From: Chungangia koreensis
Lineage (GTDB): Bacteria > Bacillota > Bacilli > Bacillales_A > Planococcaceae
Direction of reading: 5' to 3'
Assembly (NCBI RefSeq): GCF_042651785.1
Contig: NZ_JBHSEC010000020.1
Location: 124,001-188,000, forward strand
Length of the DNA stretch: 64,000 nt
Both the position numbers and the translations under genes were made by a program. The notes beneath the pieces were generated by a model that worked only from the letters and a program-made list of their open reading frames with translations, ran no database searches and was not told the DNA's origin. This document shows positions 33,498 through 41,444 of this stretch, in pieces. Each line of letters starts with the position of its first letter. The first letter of the stretch is position 1.

Positions 33498-34502
33498 TTA
33501 TAATCCCTTTGCGTACATATGAAGAGCAAGGTCAATACAGCGAGTAGAATAGCCTGTTTCGTTATCGTACCACGAAAGGACTTTCACCATATTGTCTTCC
33601 AATACCATGGTCGATAACCCATCAACCGTAGAGGATGATTTATCGCCATTATAATCAGCAGAAACTAATGGTAGATCGTTATAGCTTAAGAATCCTTTTA
33701 GTTCACCTTCAGAAGCTTCCTTCAGTGCTGCGTTCACGTCTTCGATCGTTACATTCGTATTCAATTCTGCAACTAAGTCCACCAATGAAACGTTAGGTGT
33801 TGGTACACGAACTGCCATGCCGTCCAATTTCCCTTTCAATTCCGGAAGAACTTTCGCAACTGCAGATGCCGCTCCTGTAGAAGTCGGAATCATCGATTGC
33901 CCAGCAGCACGTGCACGGCGGTAGTCACTGTGCGGCAAGTCAAGAATACGTTGGTCATTCGTATATGAATGAATAGTAGTCATCATTCCGCGTTTAATGC
34001 CGAACTTGTCATTCAACACTTTCGCTACTGGTGCTAAACAGTTCGTCGTACAAGATGCGTTGGATACAATGTGATCATTCGCTGGATTGTACTGATCTTC
34101 GTTCACACCCATTACAAATGTTGGCATATTTTTACCAGGAGACGAAACGATTACTTTTTTAGCTCCGGCTTCAATATGTTTCCCTGCACCTTCCGGATCG
34201 CGGAAAATACCAGTGGACTCGATTACAACATCGATTCCTAAATCTTTCCACGGTAAATTTGCAGGATCTTTTTCTGCATACACACGGATTTTTTTGCCAT
34301 TTACGATTAAATACTCACCTTCGTGCGATACATCTGCCTCTAATGTTCCGTGGATGGAATCATATTTCAACAAATGAGCGAGCATTGCAGCATCTGTTAA
34401 GTCATTGACTGCTACAACATCTATATCTTCCCGGCCTAATGTATCACGGAAAACCACACGTCCAATACGTCCAAATCCATTAATCGCTAATTTTAAAGTC
34501 AT
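33498..34502 (-). CDS. gap: Glyceraldehyde-3-phosphate dehydrogenase (glycolytic, NAD-dependent)
   Basis: A 334-residue enzyme that oxidises glyceraldehyde 3-phosphate. The NAD fold starts LAINGFGRIGRVVFRD, the active-site cysteine is in SNASCTTNCLAPVAKVL, phosphate binding is in TIHSYTNDQR and the C-terminus has SWYDNETGYSTRCIDLA. The frame begins at 34517, but GGAGGAGAAAGTT places the start at ATG 34502. Position directly downstream of cggR identifies it as the GapA-type glycolytic enzyme, repressed by CggR in the absence of fructose-1,6-bisphosphate. Confidence 0.98.
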   Translation of the reverse strand: MTLKLAINGFGRIGRVVFRDTLGREDIDVVAVNDLTDAAMLAHLLKYDSIHGTLEADVSHEGEYLIVNGKKIRVYAEKDPANLPWKDLGIDVVIESTGIFRDPEGAGKHIEAGAKKVIVSSPGKNMPTFVMGVNEDQYNPANDHIVSNASCTTNCLAPVAKVLNDKFGIKRGMMTTIHSYTNDQRILDLPHSDYRRARAAGQSMIPTSTGAASAVAKVLPELKGKLDGMAVRVPTPNVSLVDLVAELNTNVTIEDVNAALKEASEGELKGFLSYNDLPLVSADYNGDKSSSTVDGLSTMVLEDNMVKVLSWYDNETGYSTRCIDLALHMYAKGL

Positions 34503-34521
34503 AACTTTCTCCTCCATTTGT

Positions 34522-35556
34522 TCACTTGTTTGATAAACGATTTAACATGTTCAACGCTGCCCCTTCGTCGGTGATTAACGTTGTTTGTTGAGGTGCGTGT
34601 TTCAAATAAGATAGAATCGCAAGGTCCTTTTTGGAACCTCCCGCTACTGCCAAGATTGTAGGCACTCTTTCTAATTGGCTCAATTGGATGCCTACTGTCC
34701 TAATCCTGTGAACGGCTTCACCTTGTTCATTGAAATAATACCCAAATGCTTCCCCTACAGCTCCTGTATCTTTGAGTATTCCAATTTCTTCGTCTGTAGA
34801 GTTACGTTTTACGGCCATTTCAGTGGCGTCTCCGATTCCGTGAATAACAAGGTCCGTTGTTTGGTAGAGATTGATCATGTCTACTATGAACGGCTCTTTC
34901 ATAATGCTTTCATATGATTCTTCGCTTAACTGATCCGGCAAAAACAATGTACGGTACTTGCCGGCAGTCTTTTCTGCAATTGAAGCAACAATGGAATTTG
35001 CTTGGGTCTGCAAATCGCCACCCATACCGCCTCTCGCGGCGATAAAGAGCAAATCCTTGTTCTTAACAGAAGACGGAACCGACTCTGCAACAGCTGCAAC
35101 TGAACTACCTCCGGTCACAGCAATCGTCTGTCCTTTTTGAATAACCGTAGAAAGTCGATTAGCAGCTTCGGAACCCATCATTGTTTTAGTTTGCGGATCA
35201 TGTTCGCAATCACCTGAAACGACTATGACTTCACGTATGTTCAGAAGTTCTTCTAACTTTCGTTCCACCTCTGTGATTCCTGACCATTCGCGCGTCAATT
35301 CATGAAGGCCGACAAGAACATTCTCTCCATCTTCCGTTATCATCATTCCAGAGGAATCATAATGCACTAAGCTTTGGTTTCGAAGAAGGTCGGTTTCTTT
35401 TCTTGCATCCCGCTCCGATAACTGAAGGTGTTCCGCCAAGACTCTTCTTCCAACAGGTCCCATATTTTTAATAGCCGTTAGTATTCGATACCTTTTTAAC
35501 AGACTTTCAACCGCTTCTGGCATGATTTTTTTCAAAGAATCTACAACAGGGTCCAT
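34522..35556 (-). CDS. cggR: Central glycolytic genes regulator CggR
   Basis: A 344-residue SorC/DeoR-family repressor of the gapA operon. Residues about 1-90 form the HTH domain (LAEHLQLSERDARKETDLLRNQ) and the rest is the sugar-phosphate-binding domain that senses fructose-1,6-bisphosphate (VTGGSSVAAVAE, GGMGGDLQTQAN, LAVAGGSKKDLAI). Start ATG 35556 follows GGAGGTTCCGG. Its own operator lies 20-55 bp upstream, so it is autoregulated. It lies 20 bp before gap in the same transcript. Confidence 0.97.
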   Translation of the reverse strand: MDPVVDSLKKIMPEAVESLLKRYRILTAIKNMGPVGRRVLAEHLQLSERDARKETDLLRNQSLVHYDSSGMMITEDGENVLVGLHELTREWSGITEVERKLEELLNIREVIVVSGDCEHDPQTKTMMGSEAANRLSTVIQKGQTIAVTGGSSVAAVAESVPSSVKNKDLLFIAARGGMGGDLQTQANSIVASIAEKTAGKYRTLFLPDQLSEESYESIMKEPFIVDMINLYQTTDLVIHGIGDATEMAVKRNSTDEEIGILKDTGAVGEAFGYYFNEQGEAVHRIRTVGIQLSQLERVPTILAVAGGSKKDLAILSYLKHAPQQTTLITDEGAALNMLNRLSNK

Positions 35557-35575
35557 CCGGAACCTCCTTCATAGG

Positions 35576-35611
35576 GACAATTTTCGTCCCGCCATATCAA
35601 TAAAAGTCCCA
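35576..35611 (-). promoter_or_regulatory. CggR operator
   Basis: Read on the minus strand the site is TGGGAC-N6-TGAT-N4-CGGGAC-N6-TGTC. It matches the known CggR operator, two direct copies of CGGGAC-N6-TGTC separated by 4 bp, with the downstream half perfect and the upstream half differing at two bases. It lies immediately before the cggR ribosome site. Confidence 0.93.
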
Positions 35612-35676
35612 AGTGGGGCAAAAAAAATAAACCTGTTAATCACAGTCTATTCTTCCTGACTAAAAAATGCAAATAA

Positions 35677-35703
35677 AAAAAGCGTTAAGATTCTAACGCT
35701 TCC
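35677..35703 (-). terminator. Terminator overlapping the 3' codons of the glutaredoxin gene
   Basis: AAGCGTTA (in the last codons) and TTAACGCTT (including the TAA stop) form the stem around GAATC, followed on the minus strand by TTTTTTT. Coding sequence and terminator thus share bases 35685-35703. Confidence 0.85.
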
Positions 35704-35918
35704 ACTAAATTTACATAGTCAATGTTGCCATATAGCAACACTTCCCCATCTTTCTCAATAACGGGAATCATGAGCATGTATTTTTCATGTAATTCATCAT
35801 CCAGTTCTATATTATGTTCGAGCACTTCCAGCTGGAAATCCTCTTGGACAAGACCGATCATCAACCTTGCTTCATCACAAAGATGACAACCAGGGCGAGT
35901 ATAAAAGTGAATCTTCAT
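35685..35918 (-). CDS. Glutaredoxin-family protein
   Basis: A 77-residue thioredoxin-fold protein with the N-terminal redox motif TRPGCHLCDEA (CxxC) and the cis-proline region MIPVIEKDGEVL. Members of this glutaredoxin-like (DUF836) family act as small thiol-disulfide exchangers; the client is unknown. Start ATG 35918 follows a GGGACAG site. It lies 18 bp after the rpoN stop on the same strand and its last codons lie inside a terminator hairpin. Confidence 0.85.
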   Translation of the reverse strand: MKIHFYTRPGCHLCDEARLMIGLVQEDFQLEVLEHNIELDDELHEKYMLMIPVIEKDGEVLLYGNIDYVNLVEALES

Positions 35919-35935
35919 CTAATCTGTCCCTTTCA

Positions 35936-37201
35936 TCATGTTAACCTTTTCCGGTACGAAGAGGCTGGGATTTTCAATTGCTCCCGATATTTTGCAATAA
36001 CCCTTCGAGAAAGTGGAATACCATCCATCATCAATAATTCCGCTATTTTCTGATCCGATAAAGGTTTTTTCTTATCTTCGACATGGATGTATCCTTTAAT
36101 CTTCTCCTTCACATGATTCGGTGAAACCTCTACCAGTTCTTTTGTGGTGGCAGATTGTGAGAAGAAATTCCTCAATGGTATAGTCCCATAAGGTGTGTGA
36201 ATGTATTTTTCCCGAATCGCCCTACTGACCGTAGACTCATGCAAGTTCAACTCTTTTCCGATGTCGGTCATCGTCATCGGAACAATGGCGGGAAAACCAT
36301 TTTTGAAAAAGCTGGATTGTTTTTCAGTGATTTTTCTAATTATCAATTTAATCGTAGATTTTCTTTCGACTAATTGGGTTCTGATCTGTTGGATGTCAGC
36401 AGTTCTTTCAATGACATACTGTTTTACTGTTGCATCATCTGACGGCAACGCTTGAATATATTCGTGGCTAATGCCGATTTCCGGAAAAGCATGTTTGAAA
36501 AAACGTATTTCCCCTCCGGTTATATCGGCATCCGGCCGTACGTATTGCGTACTTTGACCTAATAAATGTACCAATGGATACATGTTGAGCTGTCCGATTT
36601 GAACTGCAGCTTCTTGTATTTCTTTGGTAGAATAACCACTTTCCCGTTCAATTTCTCTCCATTTCCTTGAACTGAACGCATCGAAGTATTCGGAGAGTAT
36701 ATCGATTACGGTTTGCGATAATCCGGCGCGCTTCGCTTGAATCAGTAAAGATTCCGCTAAGGAAGTAGCCCCGATGCCTGCAGGTTCACAAGTTTGGATG
36801 TACTGAATCGCTTCGGCTACTACAGAATTTTTCGTTCCGATTAATTTTGCATAGTATTCTAAACCTGATCGTAGTAAGCCGTCTTCCTCTATATCGTCCA
36901 CTAACCAATGGATCGCTTTCTTCACTTCAGATTGTATAGGTTCGTTCATTAGCTGATCTCGGATATTCCGGTGAAGTACTTGTCTTCCCGTCAATTTATT
37001 CGGCACTGAATCAATGGTTAAATGAGGAAATGAACTTTCATAGAAATTGACTTTCAGAAAAGGAATTTCTTCCATTCGTTCCTTTAAGAAGGTATGCAGC
37101 TCCTCGGTTGAATACTGAAGAAGTTCCAAGGATTGCTTCATAGTCCGTGACAATTTGAGCCTTTGTGACATTGTTGCAGATTGTTTTAAAGTCGCGTTCA
37201 A
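35936..37201 (-). CDS. rpoN: RNA polymerase sigma-54 factor
   Basis: The start is best placed at TTG 37201, 7 nt after GGGGGT, giving 421 residues; the longer frame to 37300 runs through a TATAAT promoter and is unlikely. Region I (LKLSRTMKQSLELLQYS) binds bacterial enhancer-binding proteins. The core-binding region has PAGIGATSLAESLLIQ. The DNA-binding part holds an HTH (TDIGKELNLHESTVSRAIREKYI) and the C-terminal RpoN box (SRRVIAKYREQLKIPAS). Sigma-54 directs activator-dependent transcription, in Bacillales of arginine, isoleucine/valine, levan or acetoin genes. No sigma-54 activator gene is seen in the window. In B. subtilis the homologue sigL is not far from cggR. Confidence 0.95.
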   Translation of the reverse strand: MNATLKQSATMSQRLKLSRTMKQSLELLQYSTEELHTFLKERMEEIPFLKVNFYESSFPHLTIDSVPNKLTGRQVLHRNIRDQLMNEPIQSEVKKAIHWLVDDIEEDGLLRSGLEYYAKLIGTKNSVVAEAIQYIQTCEPAGIGATSLAESLLIQAKRAGLSQTVIDILSEYFDAFSSRKWREIERESGYSTKEIQEAAVQIGQLNMYPLVHLLGQSTQYVRPDADITGGEIRFFKHAFPEIGISHEYIQALPSDDATVKQYVIERTADIQQIRTQLVERKSTIKLIIRKITEKQSSFFKNGFPAIVPMTMTDIGKELNLHESTVSRAIREKYIHTPYGTIPLRNFFSQSATTKELVEVSPNHVKEKIKGYIHVEDKKKPLSDQKIAELLMMDGIPLSRRVIAKYREQLKIPASSYRKRLT

Positions 37202-37220
37202 TCTCCCTACCCCCAAATCC

Positions 37221-37250
37221 ATTATAAACAAAATTGAGAATGGTTGGAAG
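37221..37250 (-). promoter_or_regulatory. Putative rpoN promoter
   Basis: On the minus strand TATAAT lies about 20 bp before the chosen TTG start, with a weak TTCCAA at 17-bp spacing. A transcript starting here could only use the TTG or a later start, which supports the shorter protein. Confidence 0.5.
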
Positions 37251-37331
37251 ATGAGAATGAAAACGCTATCATTATGTTGGTGAAAGTGAAAATAATTCAA
37301 AAGGTGCGGGGGAATTCGAACCCAATCAGGA

Positions 37332-37404
37332 TATCAACGATTCTTAGGTAGATATCAACGATTCTTGAGGATATATCAGCGATTTTTCGATTCTATCAAC
37401 GCTT
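37332..37404 (-). repeat. Array of four 11-bp motifs upstream of rpoN
   Basis: TATCAACGATT-type motifs start at 37332, 37353, 37374 and 37394 on the plus strand (two perfect, then TATCAGCGATT and TATCAACGCTT), so read as AATCGTTGATA on the minus strand the spacing is 20, 21, 21 bp. The same first-20-then-21 phasing occurs in the arrays near eno. The rest of the 37202-37515 gap holds a CTACCATT/AATGGTAG hairpin at 37451-37478 next to a ribosome-like site. Confidence 0.85.
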
Positions 37405-37450
37405 CATAAAAAAGCGGGCAGTAAAGGATTGAATTTACTATAAAAGTACC

Positions 37451-37506
37451 TACCATTACCAACGAATGAGAATGGTAGGAGGATTCGAGAATGACCACGG
37501 GGCGTT
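37451..37506 (+). other. Hairpin and ribosome site before a five-codon ORF, upstream of the IS insertion
   Basis: CTACCATT and AATGGTAG form an 8-bp stem whose right arm runs into GTAGGAGG. An ATG follows at 37491 and reads MTTGR then TGA; the IS begins 10 bp later. It may be a leader peptide or the broken 5' end of a gene displaced by the IS. Nothing obvious continues it on the other side. Confidence 0.3.
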
Positions 37507-37569
37507 GATCCGGGATGAACTGCACCCCAATTGTTAGACACAAAACTAACAATTGGAGGTGTATTTTTT

Positions 37570-38094
37570 ATGGCCCAAATAACGAGTGAACAAAAATTAG
37601 AGGCTGTTAAACGATACGAAAAAGGTGGTGAGAGTCTTAATTCGATTGCTAAGTCCCTTAAGGTCTCTAATACTGAAACGATTGATTTCTGGGTAAGGAA
37701 ATATGAATTACACGGAGAAGATGCCTTTAAGAAGAGCTATACAAGTTTTTCGTTAGAAGATAAACTAAACATACTCAATTACATGAACGAAAATGGGTTG
37801 TCTACTGTTGAGACCGCCGTGCGGTTTAATTTATCTTCTCCAGGAACGATTCGCAAATGGCGAATTAGACTTAAAAACAATGGTGTAGAAGCCCTTAAAC
37901 CAAAGAAGAAGGGGCGTCCAAAGGTGAAAAAAGACAATCAAAAACCATCTAAAAACAAAGCCCTCGTCGAGGGCTCCTTTGAAGCATTACAGGCAGAAAA
38001 TGAACGGTTACGTATGGAGAATGCCTATTTAAAAAAGTTGAATGCCTTAGTTCAAGAAAAGGAAGCATTACAACGAAAGACAAAACGCAAGTAG
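37570..38094 (+). CDS. IS150-type transposase subunit OrfA
   Basis: A 174-residue helix-turn-helix protein with two HTH units (SLNSIAKSLKVSNTETIDFWVRKY is too long to be one motif; the core is SIAKSLKVSNTETI, then VETAVRFNLSSPGTIRKW) and a leucine-rich coiled coil (LQAENERLRMENAYLKKL). It binds the IS ends. The frame opens at 37531, but TTGGAGGTG places the start at ATG 37570. Ribosomes slipping -1 on AAAAAAG would make OrfAB, the transposase; OrfA alone is usually inhibitory. Confidence 0.9.
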   Translation: MAQITSEQKLEAVKRYEKGGESLNSIAKSLKVSNTETIDFWVRKYELHGEDAFKKSYTSFSLEDKLNILNYMNENGLSTVETAVRFNLSSPGTIRKWRIRLKNNGVEALKPKKKGRPKVKKDNQKPSKNKALVEGSFEALQAENERLRMENAYLKKLNALVQEKEALQRKTKRK

Positions 38095-38933
38095 TGTTTG
38101 AACTAAGGGATCAGTTTTCCATAAAGGCATTAATCAAGCTGTCTAACCTCAAACGTAGCACCTATTATTACTGGACCAAACAATTTGATCGTCCGGATAA
38201 ATATGCCGAATTGAAATCGATGATTTCAACTATTTATCACGAACATAAAGGAAGATACGGGTATCGTCGGATCACATTGGAATTACGTAATCGTGGCTAT
38301 CTCATTAATCACAAAACGGTTCAACGACTGATGAAGGTATTGGGCTTAAAATCCCTGGTACGTATGAAAAAATATCGTTCATATAAAGGGAATGTCGGTA
38401 AGATTGCTCCAAACATCCTTGAGCGTGATTTTTCGGCTACCAACCCCAATGAAAAGTGGGTAACTGACGTTACGGAATTCCATTTGTTTGGTGAGAAACT
38501 CTATCTTTCTCCTGTACTTGATTTATTTAATGGAGAAATCATTGCCTACAATATTCAAAGCCGTCCTACGTACGAGTTGGTTTCGATAATGTTGGATAAA
38601 GCCTTAACTTGCTTATCCGAAGGACAAGCCCCTGTTTTACATTCGGATCAAGGCTGGCATTATCAAATGAGACCTTATATTTATGAATTAAAACAACACG
38701 GAATTACCCAAAGTATGTCGCGAAAAGGAAACTGTTTGGACAACGCCGTAATGGAGAACTTTTTTGGCCATCTAAAATCTGAACTACTATACATTCAAGA
38801 GTTTCAAAGTATGGAACACTTCAAGTGTGAGCTTGAAGAATACATCGATTATTATAACCACAGACGGATTAAGGAAAAATTAAAAGGATTGAGTCCAGTA
38901 CAATACCGGATTCAATCCTCAAAGGCTGCATAA
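38094..38933 (+). CDS. IS150-type transposase catalytic subunit OrfB
   Basis: A 279-residue integrase-core protein with the DDE triad: D in EKWVTDVTEFHL, D in PVLHSDQGWHYQ, E in GNCLDNAVMENFFGHLKSE, and an HTH_21-type N-terminal region (HKGRYGYRRITLELRNRGY). Its frame is -1 to orfA and is open back to the slippery AAAAAAG at 38031, so it is likely made as OrfAB. The GTG at 38094 overlaps the orfA stop and has no ribosome site. No stop or frameshift damage is seen. Confidence 0.93.
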   Translation: MFELRDQFSIKALIKLSNLKRSTYYYWTKQFDRPDKYAELKSMISTIYHEHKGRYGYRRITLELRNRGYLINHKTVQRLMKVLGLKSLVRMKKYRSYKGNVGKIAPNILERDFSATNPNEKWVTDVTEFHLFGEKLYLSPVLDLFNGEIIAYNIQSRPTYELVSIMLDKALTCLSEGQAPVLHSDQGWHYQMRPYIYELKQHGITQSMSRKGNCLDNAVMENFFGHLKSELLYIQEFQSMEHFKCELEEYIDYYNHRRIKEKLKGLSPVQYRIQSSKAA

Positions 38934-39154
38934 CTAAATAGAGTGTCTAACTTTTGGGGGTCACATCAGGAAGGGATTAATGCCCTTTCTGTTGAACTTA
39001 TTTAAGTAAAGCGGCATCTAATTCAAGTAGTAAGGTTTTATCAGAAAAAGGGATTGAATCACGTTCCTGATAAACGTTAAACCAGCTGTTTTGTTGAATT
39101 AGAGTAGATCATATTATTAATGAAAATTTTTTGAATTGTATATAGGAGGTCAAT

Positions 39155-39877
39155 TTGGGCACTATATTATCTTTTTTCTGCATTATATTAGTGGCATCAG
39201 TTCTGCAAACAAGTACAGGTTTTGGATTTTCCATAATGGCGACACCATTTTTATTAATGTTATTTCTACCAAAAGAAGCTATACAAATAAATATTATTTT
39301 ATCTTTGATTATTTCTCTTTCATTAATATGGAAAATAAGAAAAGACATTGATTTTTTACTGATAAAGAGATTTATTATCGGAAGTATTGTCGGGGTACCC
39401 TTCGGTTTATTAATCTTTAATTCCATGAATATAACTGCATTTAAAATGGGAGTTAGTATATTGCTATTAATATTAACATTGCTGTTAATACTAAACTTTA
39501 GAGTAAAACCAACTCGCATTAGAGATTTCATTGTTGGGGGGACTTCTGGTCTTTTAACTACAAGCATTGGCATGCCAGGCCCTCCGTTATTGCTTTATTT
39601 TACAGGAACTGATACTGAAAAAGGGAAGATCAGAGCAACGACTCTAGCTTTTTATCTGTTTATTTATTTGATCAGCCTAATTACTCAAATAATCTTTTCG
39701 GGTACAAATAAATTCATCTGGGAATCAAGTCTATATGCAATTCCTGTCGTATTTTTGGGGTTGTTAATAGGTCAAATTATTTTCAAATGGCTGAATCAAA
39801 GGATTTTCAAGATACTTACATATTTTCTCTTAAGTTTTACAGGAATTTTTCTTCTAATCGTAAGTTTGAATTCGTAA
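39155..39877 (+). CDS. TauE/SafE-family membrane permease
   Basis: A 240-residue membrane protein with about eight helices in two repeats of the TauE/SafE fold (STGFGFSIMATPFLLML near the N-terminus and GGTSGLLTTSIGMPGPPLLLYF in the middle, the two pseudo-symmetric signature loops). The family exports sulfite, sulfonates or sulfoacetate or imports small organic anions; substrate here is unknown. Start is TTG 39155 after AGGAGGTCAAT. The DNA is AT-richer than the neighbouring conserved genes and it follows an IS, so it may be acquired. Confidence 0.85.
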   Translation: MGTILSFFCIILVASVLQTSTGFGFSIMATPFLLMLFLPKEAIQINIILSLIISLSLIWKIRKDIDFLLIKRFIIGSIVGVPFGLLIFNSMNITAFKMGVSILLLILTLLLILNFRVKPTRIRDFIVGGTSGLLTTSIGMPGPPLLLYFTGTDTEKGKIRATTLAFYLFIYLISLITQIIFSGTNKFIWESSLYAIPVVFLGLLIGQIIFKWLNQRIFKILTYFLLSFTGIFLLIVSLNS

Positions 39878-40199
39878 AAATCCATATTAAACAAATGGCT
39901 GCTGGAGTTTTAAATCCAATATTTGTTGCAGCAGCTCATTTTTTATTGTGGTAACAGCCAGGTTCATACAGTTAGAAAATTTTATTTTAGTAGTAACGAT
40001 ATTAGGAGTTGTGACTTTTAATATTTTGTTAAGCACGCACATTCTACATTTACATCAGATGAATTAAATATACCTTAGTGGAGCTTATTTAAAATTGGAA
40101 CATCAATTCGTTTTAAACGTTTCATAGTAAAAGTGTTATTAGTGGAAGAAGGAATTATGGCCTATCGTAGAATGAAAGAATTTCAGGGGAGGTATAGTT
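39878..40199. other. Intergenic region after the TauE/SafE gene
   Basis: A 322-bp gap. GGCTGCTG near 39897 and GCAGCAGCT near 39928 followed by CATTTTTTA make a terminator for the permease gene. A 39-codon hydrophobic open frame (39950-40066) without a start or ribosome site may be a gene remnant. The ribosome site of the next gene lies at its right edge. Confidence 0.45.
39896..39946 (+). terminator. Terminator of the TauE/SafE gene
   Basis: ATGGCTGCTG pairs with GCAGCAGCTCAT around a long AT-rich loop, followed by TTTTTTATT. Confidence 0.65.
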
Positions 40200-40487
40200 A
40201 TGTGGATAATATTTGGGGTTATTGCAATAGTAGCAACTTTAATAAATCTTTATATGTATAAAGCAGGAAAAGATTATAAGCTTGCTATGGCGATCGGGTT
40301 ATCATTTACAGCATTAACAATTTGTGCAGATTACAGTTATCTAACTCGATGGGTAAAAGCGGAAGATTGGGCCGCTATAACAGATGTAATACCCGGTATG
40401 GCAAGGGCATTTTGGTTTTTGACTATTGCTTCTATCTTGCTAAATATAGCACCTATATTATTAGAACGAATGCGTTTGAAATTATGA
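40200..40487 (+). CDS. Small three-helix membrane protein, conserved hypothetical
   Basis: A 95-residue hydrophobic protein with segments at about 2-19, 27-46 and 70-88 and a conserved-looking central stretch ADYSYLTRWVKAEDWAAITDVIPGM. The start has a good site (CAGGGGAGGTATAGTT). It is followed by a strong terminator, so it is a monocistronic gene. Homologues are remembered only as hypothetical proteins in Bacilli; no function is proposed. Confidence 0.75.
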   Translation: MWIIFGVIAIVATLINLYMYKAGKDYKLAMAIGLSFTALTICADYSYLTRWVKAEDWAAITDVIPGMARAFWFLTIASILLNIAPILLERMRLKL

Positions 40488-40552
40488 CCTTTGCAATTAT
40501 TGTGAGAGTCCAATAAGTTAAAAAAGCGGAATCAACGGTAGGATATCAATAA

Positions 40553-40592
40553 AAATAAGCATCCAATTGATATTTTAATTGGATGCTTATTT
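40553..40592 (+). terminator. Terminator of the small membrane protein gene
   Basis: AAATAAGCATCCAATT and AATTGGATGCTTATTT form a perfect 16-bp stem with loop GATATTTT. Confidence 0.88.
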
Positions 40593-40661
40593 GTGGTTCG
40601 AATTGCAAGTTAGTGATTCAAAACTGAACGGAATTAAAGGACAGTCTCTGCTTTTTCATCT

Positions 40662-41444
40662 TTACCAGCCACGACTTGCTCCACCGCCGCCGGAGGAACC
40701 TCCTCCACCACCACTGAAACCGCCAAAGCCACCGCCTCCGCCGCCTCCGAAGCCGCCTCCACCACCACCCAAGAATGGTGGGAAGAATACAACGCTTCTT
40801 CTACGGCGTCCGCCACCACGGCCTCCGCCGCCCCCTCCAAAGAAGGAGCTTATGATAAAGAACAAGACGATCATTATCAAAATGGTTGAAAATCCACCAC
40901 CGCCACCTTGGTTTCCTGCTCCTTGAACTTGAGCGACTTCACCGTTCCAATTGTATTCAGCAGCCACTTCATTGTAGAGAACTTTGTACGTATTAATGAT
41001 TCCTTCATCATACTGATCTCGCTCAAAATATGGATAGGCGTATTCATCCAAAATCCGCCCGACTTTTCCGTCGGGCAGTGCCCCTTCTAATCCATATCCG
41101 ACTTCAATCCGCATTTTTCTTTCCTTTAGAGCAACCAGAAAGAGAACACCATTATTCTCTCCCTTTTGACCAATCCCATATTCCCTAAGTGCTTTTAACG
41201 CATAGCTTTCAACCGTTTCATCCTCCAAACTCGGAATGGTCATCACCACAACTTGTGCAGTCGTTCCTGCCTCCAAATTTTTTCCTAACGTGATCAATTC
41301 CGACTTCTGTTCAGGGGTCAATACACCTGCATGATCCTGGACAAAGATGTCCCCGACCTGCTGTGGAATTGCTGCAGCATCGGCTTTGATCTGAATTCCC
41401 AGAACCAGACATGCGATGGTCAACCAACCTGCAACCTTTTTCAT
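40662..41444 (-). CDS. TPM-domain membrane protein (YgcG-like) with Gly-rich tail
   Basis: A 260-residue protein with a cleaved signal peptide (ends about KADAAA), a TPM domain (about 30-165; FVQDHAGVLTPEQ, QVVVMTIPSLEDETVESYA, MRIEVGYGLEGALPDG) facing outside, one membrane helix (about 185-205, STILIMIVLFFIISSFF) and a tail almost wholly Gly with Arg and Phe (GGGGGFGG, ending GGASRGW). TPM proteins are paired with LemA in many bacteria. The start overlaps the lemA-like stop, so they are co-translated. Cell-envelope repair or membrane-stress roles are discussed for the pair, without firm function. Confidence 0.9.
   Translation of the reverse strand: MKKVAGWLTIACLVLGIQIKADAAAIPQQVGDIFVQDHAGVLTPEQKSELITLGKNLEAGTTAQVVVMTIPSLEDETVESYALKALREYGIGQKGENNGVLFLVALKERKMRIEVGYGLEGALPDGKVGRILDEYAYPYFERDQYDEGIINTYKVLYNEVAAEYNWNGEVAQVQGAGNQGGGGGFSTILIMIVLFFIISSFFGGGGGGRGGGRRRRSVVFFPPFLGGGGGGFGGGGGGGFGGFSGGGGGSSGGGGASRGW

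Larger units (their letters stand above)
37516..38968 (+). mobile_element. IS3-family (IS150-type) insertion sequence, intact
   Basis: A 1453-bp element. The left end TGAACTGCACCCCAATTGTT and the complement of the right end TGATGTGACCCCCAAAAGTT are imperfect inverted repeats sharing GTTAGACAC just inside. A GGA target duplication flanks it (37513-37515 and 38969-38971). It carries overlapping orfA and orfB with an A6G slippery site at 38031-38037. Both frames are open, so it should be active. Confidence 0.93.

Noticed and set aside
37201..37300. N-terminal extension of sigma-54
   Set aside because: The extra 33 codons contain a TATAAT promoter and have no ribosome site; family members start near region I.
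39950..40066. 39-codon hydrophobic ORF after the TauE/SafE gene
   Set aside because: No start codon or ribosome site; could be a remnant but is too short to call.
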